Below, one piece after another: positions 5,620 through 10,583 of a DNA stretch of 10,583 nt. A program made the position numbers and the translations under genes. The DNA lies in NCBI GenBank assembly GCA_937927435.1, contig CALBDW010000073.1, positions 1 to 10,583 on the forward strand, given 5' to 3'. The stretch comes from an uncultured Bdellovibrionales bacterium. GTDB taxonomy: Bacteria > Bdellovibrionota > Bdellovibrionia > Bdellovibrionales > JAMPXM01. The notes under the pieces were generated by a model. That model ran no database searches. It had not been told where the DNA came from and was given only the letters and a program-made list of their open reading frames with translations. Position 1 is the stretch's first letter, and every line of letters begins with the position of its first letter.

Positions 5620-8600
5620 TTGGACGTGCGGTTGGAAGCGGTTCTTTATTGTCCTTTCGGAATGAAGATGAGCCATCTTCATTTGCCCGAGTCTGTCCCC
5701 GCGAGCCGTAATTTGAAACCTGACGAGCTGAGTACGGAATTCCGCTCGCCTTATCTCCGCAGCGGCGACGTACCGGTCGTCTTCTTACGCGAACCGCCCC
5801 TAGGCTTCATGCCTCCGATCGCATTCCGCAAAAACCTCGACCTCACCGAGCAACTGAGCGCCTACGGGCAGACGCTTCAATACCGTTTCAGTGACGGCCT
5901 GATCTTAGCGGGCAACCAAATCCTCTACCACCCCTATGTGAGACTCGTCCCGCGCCACTTTCTTCCGCTCACCGTGAACGTCACGTCCGACGTGCGCGAT
6001 CAAGCGCGGTTCCATCGTTCGATGGGATGGCAAACGGAAGCCGAACAAGTCATTGTCAGCGTGCTTTTGGCGGCGTCGCGCGCGATCCGGCTCGCAAAGC
6101 GAAGTGACGAGATTGAAGCGCCAGCTCTCTACATCTGCGAGCCGACTCCCCCGGCCGAACCGCGAAGAGCCCTGCAAATTCAACACGTCGATCTCCAAGA
6201 GTCCGGTTGGGGGCCGTGGCGGTTGACGACGGCTCTTCCCGAGCCCGTCTCGAACGTTCATTACGGACGCGCCCGTCTTGAGCTCGATCCTGAGAGGATC
6301 GGCGGTTTCGACGGCCTGTTCCCGGAATTCCTCCTTAACATTCCGGAACGACAGATCGTTTTCCACGCCTACGGGCAGGAAATTCAGCGGTTTAAGAATC
6401 ACCTTGGACCGAGCGCAACCGAAAGCGGACTTACGCTTCATCTCGCGGGTCACGCGCAAATCCAAGCGGCAATCGACGTCATCAACGAGTTACGCGGCCA
6501 ATCCGAGCCTACCCTTGCGGTCCATCCGGCAAGCCACCGAGTGTCAGTGGGAGTCCTGCGGCCGCGGCTGACATTGACGGGTGACGGAAGTTTCCGCTTC
6601 TTCATCCATTTCCAAGACAGCGCCGGAGAATGGGAAGCGCACGGCTTCTCGCAAAGTCTCGCGTACCTCATTAACGGTCTGCAATTCGGTTTGGGTGCGA
6701 CGACCGGCTACGCGAACACGCAAATCGCTCAAAGCCGCCGCGGCCCACGGCGCGAACGGGATCTCAAAGTCTTGCGCCATGTGGGTTACGCCGCCCTCGT
6801 CATCTACGAAGCCGCCTCATTCGGGCTTGGGCTACCGCTCTCCGACGGAACCGTCGCGCGCGATGAAGCGGATGTTACCCAATCGCTTCTCAACCGCCTC
6901 GGACCGATCGTCCTCAAATCGGAAATTTGGCCCGGGATCGACACCCGCCCGCAAGACCTTTGTTCATCGAACGTCACGACTCTGATCGACGGCCTCGTTA
7001 AACAGATCGTGATGGATGCGCGCGGACGCGATCTTCATCTTTATCTTCCGCAAGGAGAGCTGAAACTGGCCGGCGGCACCCGTCCCGCCCTCCAGCTGCT
7101 GCACGCCATGCTCGCGGACTTGGCGGAAGCGACGCGCGGGCAATGCTTCACGAAAGCGCGCCTACGGGCTTTCGAAAACTTTTTAAACGGCCGTCCGACA
7201 CCGGACCGCGAAGATCTCGCCGTGCGCCCGGCGGTCGACCCGGAAGTCGCAAAACGGATGGTTTACCAACCCGGAATCAACGAGCGGTACCATTTGCCGG
7301 AACCTATCGTTCCGACACGCGCCAGCCACGTGCTGGGTCTTATTGAAAGCGGTTTCTCAATCGCCATCGACGGAAAGGAAATCGAAGCCTTTGAACCGTC
7401 GGATTTTACCCCGCAATTCACCTTGCGCGAAACCGCACCCGAAACCGTTCTCACGGGCGGCTATAAAATCAATTGGTTCGAGCTCAACCCGAAGTTTTTC
7501 TTTAAAGGCGTGGAAATTTCAGGCGATCAGGCCGCCCGCCTTTCCCGCGAAGGCCTGATCGAATTCGAAGGCAAACTTTATCGCATCAGCACGCGGGATC
7601 TCCCGAATTTAAAACGGTTGAGCCGATTCTGGGCCGGCATCCAAGGCCACAACGCCGGGCTCATGAAAGGTGGCAAGCGGCGCAAAACTGAAGAAACTTA
7701 TTACCAACTCCCGCGCAGCCAAACGCTCGAGCTCCTGGCTCTGCGCGCCTCGGGGGTTAAGATCCGTGGCGGCGAACACTGGGAGGAGATCTGCCGTTTC
7801 TACGACAACCTCGATGAGCCCCGTCCTCCGCTCGAAATGCCGCCGTCGTTCAAGGCGACGCTTCAGCCTTATCAACTCGTAGGCGTGCAATGGATCCAAG
7901 ACTTGAGGAAGCTCGGACTCGGCGGCATCCTTGCCGACGACATGGGCTTGGGCAAAACCGTGACGAGCCTCGCGTTTCTTGAACTGGAGCGTGTGAATAA
8001 CCGCATGGGCCCGTGTTTGATCGTGGTGCCGACCTCTCTAACGTACAATTGGCTCGCCGAGGCGGCGCGTTTCGCCCCCGAAATGCCGGTACAGATCTTC
8101 TCCGGCCGCGATCCGGAGCGAATGCTCGACGCCGTCCGCAACAACGAACACATCGCGATTATCTGCACCTATGGCCTTCTTCAAGAGCACATTGAAACGC
8201 TCCAGCAGATCAAATGGAGCTGCCTCATCCTCGACGAAGCTCAGCATTTGAAGAACATCACGACGAAGCGGACGACAGCCGCACGAAAGATCGAAGCAGC
8301 GTTTACGCTCTGCCTAACGGGGACACCGCTGGAAAACCACTACGGCGAACTTTATTCACTCTTTGACCTCACCGTCCCCGGTTCGCTCGGTGACATCGCC
8401 TCTTTCCGCGAACGCTACGTCAACCCGGTACGCGTGCTACGCGAGGATCTTGAGGATCTCCGTTTAAAAACGAAGCCGCTCATCCTCCGCCGGACGAAAG
8501 CGCAAATCATGCACCAATTGCCGCCGAAGATTGAAACGACGGTGAAACTTCCGTTCGAGGAAGAACAGCGAAAGATCTACCGCGACATCGCCACAAGCTA

Positions 8601-9273
8601 TAATGAACAAGTGCGCCAAGTGATTGCAGCCCAGGGCGAAGCGAAGTCGCAGCTGCAGATGCTCACAGCTCTCTTACGTCTCCGTCAGGTCTGTTCGGAC
8701 CCGGCATCGGTCCCCTGTGTGAAATACAATGGTGAACCGCCGAAACTTGTGACCCTTCTCGAAGCTCTCGAAGAAATTACCGCCGCGGGCGAAAGCGCTC
8801 TGGTCTTCACGCAGTTTTTAGCGACCTTCGAACGCATTCGGAAAGCGCTCACCGAGCGCAAGATCCGCCACTTCGACATCAGCGGTTCCGACTCTCGTTC
8901 GAGCCGCGAAAAGAAAATCCGGGCTTTTGTGGAGGAACCGGGCGGTTCCGTAATGCTGATGACCCTCAAAACCGGCGGCGTGGGCTTAAACCTCGTCAAA
9001 GCGAGCTACATCTTCCACATTGAACCTTGGTGGAATCCAGCGGTCGAAAACCAGGCAACCGACCGCGCGCATCGGATCGGGCAAACGAAAACGGTTCAAG
9101 TTTACCGTTATTTGATCAAGGACTCTGTTGAAGAGAAGATCGAGCTCTTGAAGGAAATCAAATCGAAACGCTTTGAGGCTCTCTTTGACGCCGCCGAGGG
9201 CGAAGCCGAAGTCGGTCTCGCCCCGGGCTCAAGCGCGCTCACGCAACGCGATTTCGAATTCCTGTTAAGTTAA
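5620..9273 (+). CDS. SNF2-family (Swi2/Snf2) helicase with long N-terminal extension
   Basis: This large protein of about 1217 aa is an ATP-dependent double-stranded DNA or nucleoprotein translocase. The C-terminal half has all SNF2 motifs: LQPYQLVGVQW (748-758), Walker A DDMGLGKT (773-780, K779), DEAQH (872-876), LTGTPLEN (899-906), motif V TGGVGLN (1118-1124) and motif VI QATDRAHRIGQ (1145-1155, Arg fingers R1149 and R1152). Bacterial homologues are often linked to transcription recycling or repair. Residues about 617-660 resemble the strand-rich segment that often precedes the motor in bacterial SNF2 proteins. Most of residues 1-600 is unassigned, and I see no CxC SWIM zinc finger. The start is uncertain: TTG 5620 has GGCGG seven bases upstream, while GTG 5626 and ATG 5662 are alternatives. 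The gene ends by interlocking with the converging lipoprotein gene. Confidence 0.92.
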   Translation: MDVRLEAVLYCPFGMKMSHLHLPESVPASRNLKPDELSTEFRSPYLRSGDVPVVFLREPPLGFMPPIAFRKNLDLTEQLSAYGQTLQYRFSDGLILAGNQILYHPYVRLVPRHFLPLTVNVTSDVRDQARFHRSMGWQTEAEQVIVSVLLAASRAIRLAKRSDEIEAPALYICEPTPPAEPRRALQIQHVDLQESGWGPWRLTTALPEPVSNVHYGRARLELDPERIGGFDGLFPEFLLNIPERQIVFHAYGQEIQRFKNHLGPSATESGLTLHLAGHAQIQAAIDVINELRGQSEPTLAVHPASHRVSVGVLRPRLTLTGDGSFRFFIHFQDSAGEWEAHGFSQSLAYLINGLQFGLGATTGYANTQIAQSRRGPRRERDLKVLRHVGYAALVIYEAASFGLGLPLSDGTVARDEADVTQSLLNRLGPIVLKSEIWPGIDTRPQDLCSSNVTTLIDGLVKQIVMDARGRDLHLYLPQGELKLAGGTRPALQLLHAMLADLAEATRGQCFTKARLRAFENFLNGRPTPDREDLAVRPAVDPEVAKRMVYQPGINERYHLPEPIVPTRASHVLGLIESGFSIAIDGKEIEAFEPSDFTPQFTLRETAPETVLTGGYKINWFELNPKFFFKGVEISGDQAARLSREGLIEFEGKLYRISTRDLPNLKRLSRFWAGIQGHNAGLMKGGKRRKTEETYYQLPRSQTLELLALRASGVKIRGGEHWEEICRFYDNLDEPRPPLEMPPSFKATLQPYQLVGVQWIQDLRKLGLGGILADDMGLGKTVTSLAFLELERVNNRMGPCLIVVPTSLTYNWLAEAARFAPEMPVQIFSGRDPERMLDAVRNNEHIAIICTYGLLQEHIETLQQIKWSCLILDEAQHLKNITTKRTTAARKIEAAFTLCLTGTPLENHYGELYSLFDLTVPGSLGDIASFRERYVNPVRVLREDLEDLRLKTKPLILRRTKAQIMHQLPPKIETTVKLPFEEEQRKIYRDIATSYNEQVRQVIAAQGEAKSQLQMLTALLRLRQVCSDPASVPCVKYNGEPPKLVTLLEALEEITAAGESALVFTQFLATFERIRKALTERKIRHFDISGSDSRSSREKKIRAFVEEPGGSVMLMTLKTGGVGLNLVKASYIFHIEPWWNPAVENQATDRAHRIGQTKTVQVYRYLIKDSVEEKIELLKEIKSKRFEALFDAAEGEAEVGLAPGSSALTQRDFEFLLS

Positions 9274-10148
9274 TAACGGACTCGGACCTCGACGTCTTTG
9301 TCCTTTTCCGGCAAATGGAGCGCCATAATCCCGCGCTCAACACACGCGCGCAGACGGTCAGAGAAACCGTTGGCCTCGACACGGTCCTTCATCTCCGCGA
9401 ATCGTCCACCGCGATAAAGAGCCGTGTATTCGAGATAACCGAAGCGCAAGGGATCGACGCCGCCTTCTCGCCGCACGCAAGCCTTCAGATCGGCGAGCAA
9501 GGGCGCCAGCGATGTCGACGGATCGGACAAGCCGCGAGCGACGACGTCGATGCCGTCACGGACTTCCGCATTCTCCACCATCGTACGGGAAATCGGCTTA
9601 CCCGTGAAAGCGGAAATCGCGGGCCAATTGCCGAGCCGCTCGGCTTCAACCGCGGACACGAAAGCCACCGCGCTTGCGGCCCGCGATGCGCGCCGGATGA
9701 CTTGCAATTCGCCTTCGTCGAAATCGAAAACAAGCTTTCCAAGGTAGCTGATCTTGCCTTCCTCAACGAGGAATCCTTTTTTAAATGTCTCGTCGAGATT
9801 CCAAACACGGCCGATACCGCAACCGAAACGGGTCGCTTCGTATTCACCCGGCTCGATCTCGGTCAACGTGTACGTTGTGCCAGGCTCGATCTGGATGAAA
9901 TAACTCTTTCCCGTCCCCTTGTGGATAACCCGCCAACGACAGGCACGGGCGGTTTCACCGCGCATTTCGTACGCCAAGAGAACGAGGCCGGACGCTTCTT
10001 GCGACCGCGAAGCCGGAACCGGCAGGAAGCGACGCGTGTCGATCGTTTCGTTGCCGCGCACTTCAGCCGTGCGGATCGTCGCGCATCCCACCGAAAACAA
10101 AAGTCCCGCCAAAAGAGCCATTAACGGCATTATCCGTTGCCGATCCAT
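9270..10148 (-). CDS. Outer-membrane lipoprotein of unknown function
   Basis: This is a 292-aa protein. Its start MDRQRIMPLMALLAGLLFSVGC is a lipoprotein signal peptide with lipobox SVGC, lipidated at C22; the next residue, Ala, suits outer-membrane sorting. The ATG at 10148 is chosen because AGGAGGG lies five bases upstream; an ATG 36 bases further up (10184) has no such site. Residues about 45-140 are strand-rich, with PGTTYTLTEIEPGEYEATRFGCG, reminiscent of a small prealbumin-like or DUF2846-like beta-sandwich, though I cannot assign a family. The C-terminal half is helical, with regular hydrophobic/charged spacing and three further Cys (about 95, 224 and 267). The stop TAA shares TTAA with the converging SNF2 stop. 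No catalytic motif is visible. Confidence 0.75.
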   Translation of the reverse strand: MDRQRIMPLMALLAGLLFSVGCATIRTAEVRGNETIDTRRFLPVPASRSQEASGLVLLAYEMRGETARACRWRVIHKGTGKSYFIQIEPGTTYTLTEIEPGEYEATRFGCGIGRVWNLDETFKKGFLVEEGKISYLGKLVFDFDEGELQVIRRASRAASAVAFVSAVEAERLGNWPAISAFTGKPISRTMVENAEVRDGIDVVARGLSDPSTSLAPLLADLKACVRREGGVDPLRFGYLEYTALYRGGRFAEMKDRVEANGFSDRLRACVERGIMALHLPEKDKDVEVRVRY

Positions 10149-10153
10149 GGATA

Positions 10154-10160
10154 CCCTCCT
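10154..10160 (-). promoter_or_regulatory. Strong ribosome binding site for the unknown lipoprotein
   Basis: On the minus strand this reads AGGAGGG, five bases before the ATG at 10148. It rules in favour of that start over the longer in-frame ATG at 10184. Confidence 0.75.
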
Positions 10161-10168
10161 CACCCACC

Positions 10169-10197
10169 ATTGTTCATGATGCATCCGCGATAATCAA
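10169..10197 (-). promoter_or_regulatory. Sigma70-like promoter candidate for the unknown lipoprotein
   Basis: On the minus strand TTGATT (10197-10192) and AACAAT (10174-10169) are separated by 17 bases, each matching four of six consensus bases. The predicted transcription start falls just upstream of the ribosome site. The rest of the divergent gap (10198-10291) contains a small 12-base palindrome, GAACTTTAGTTC (10251-10262). I see no clear promoter there for the plus-strand gene. Confidence 0.3.
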
Positions 10198-10291
10198 GAC
10201 ATCGGTCCAGAAGCTCGACGAAAAAATCGTAGGGTGTTTCTTTCGCGATGGAACTTTAGTTCAATAAGCGTTCGTTCATTCTTGTTTCGAC

Positions 10292-10297
10292 GGGAGG
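10292..10297 (+). promoter_or_regulatory. Ribosome binding site supporting a GTG start
   Basis: GGGAGG lies six bases before GTG 10304, an ideal spacing. It makes the non-ATG start of the glycine-zipper lipoprotein credible. Confidence 0.75.
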
Positions 10298-10303
10298 CCT
10301 GCC

Positions 10304-10531
10304 GTGAAGAGTTCCAAAACAACTCAAAGACTGTTTCTCCTTTCTCTCGCCGGCTTAATGACCGCAAGCGCAGCCTGCACGTCCCCAGGGAAGAATACCG
10401 CAATCGGCGCCGGAGCGGGCGCGGCCGCCGGCGGTGTCTTGGGAGCCATCATCGGCCATCAGACAGGTAAACGCGGAGAAGGCGCCTTAATTGGCGCTGC
10501 AGTGGGCGGACTCCTCGGAGCTACAATCTGA
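10304..10531 (+). CDS. Glycine-zipper lipoprotein, apparently truncated by TGA
   Basis: The 75-residue product has an N-terminal basic segment, a hydrophobic core (10-24) and lipobox SAAC with lipidated C25; the +2 Thr favours the outer membrane. Two glycine-zipper helices follow, with Gly every fourth residue: 35, 39, 43, 47, 51, then 60, 64, 68, 72. They are joined by a short charged turn (HQTGKRGE) and would form a two-helix membrane hairpin. The second series should reach a fifth Gly at position 76, but that codon is TGA (10529-10531). In many proteins of this type a coiled linker and an OmpA-like peptidoglycan-binding domain follow, and the frame does continue with such a sequence after the TGA. 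The GTG start has a strong ribosome site. The gene is therefore either a genuine short lipoprotein or the front of an interrupted longer one. Confidence 0.8.
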   Translation: MKSSKTTQRLFLLSLAGLMTASAACTSPGKNTAIGAGAGAAAGGVLGAIIGHQTGKRGEGALIGAAVGGLLGATI

Positions 10532-10583
10532 AACCGGCTCGACAAACAAGCCAAGGAACTCGCCGAAATCGCGGAGACCAAAC
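10532..10583 (+). pseudogene. Possible in-frame continuation after TGA (OmpA-type linker), cut by window edge
   Basis: After the TGA the same frame stays open to the window end and encodes NRLDKQAKELAEIAETK. I recognise 'GN-x-LDKQ-x-KEL' as the usual continuation of glycine-zipper/OmpA-family lipoproteins, directly after the zipper. This suggests that the TGA interrupts what was one gene. Only 17 codons are visible, so the presence of an OmpA domain downstream is inference. Confidence 0.5.

Noticed and set aside
9315..10124. Plus-strand open frame of 269 codons opposite the lipoprotein
   Set aside because: The minus frame has a lipobox and an AGGAGGG site. The plus frame has no start signal and looks like a shadow.

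Overview
The window looks like chromosomal DNA from a Gram-negative (two-membrane) bacterium of moderately high G+C. Two genes encode N-terminal lipoprotein signals whose residue after the lipidated Cys suits outer-membrane sorting, one protein is exported, and one carries a PilZ-like domain. The DUF3516-type Ski2-like helicase, the secreted HExxH protease with a 'HPxxQCRLDTY' motif and the glycine-zipper lipoprotein together recall Bdellovibrionota or related former Deltaproteobacteria. That placement is an impression from protein style, not a demonstrated assignment. Nothing points to a mobile element, CRISPR array, tRNA or rRNA. Coding is dense, and no intergenic gap exceeds about 160 bases.

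Layout, left to right. (1) A probable 3' gene fragment enters from the left edge on the plus strand and overlaps the tail of the next gene. (2) A minus-strand pair follows: a PPP-family metallophosphatase with a C-terminal PilZ-like domain, then, 10 bases downstream, a DExH helicase of the Ski2-like/DUF3516 type. (3) Divergent from the phosphatase is an endonuclease III (base-excision repair) gene with an unusual C-terminal cysteine pattern. (4) Next is a secreted gluzincin-like/M48-like metalloprotease. It is preceded by an 18-base palindrome and followed by a clear intrinsic terminator. (5) A very long SNF2-family helicase (about 1217 aa) has its own extended -10 promoter candidate. (6) A minus-strand lipoprotein of unknown function converges on the SNF2 gene, sharing a TTAA so that the two stop codons interlock. 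(7) Divergent from it, a small glycine-zipper lipoprotein ends at a TGA exactly where its four-residue glycine repeat predicts a Gly codon. Coding-like sequence continues in frame to the right edge.

Functionally the window mixes nucleic-acid maintenance (Nth, SNF2 helicase, Ski2-like helicase) with envelope proteins (protease, two lipoproteins). Only the phosphatase-helicase pair has good operon evidence. The most notable observations are the phosphatase-PilZ fusion coupled to an RNA-helicase-like gene, the single-base nonsense codon in the glycine-zipper gene, and the atypical endonuclease III iron-sulfur region. I did not find a convincing wholly new multi-gene system.
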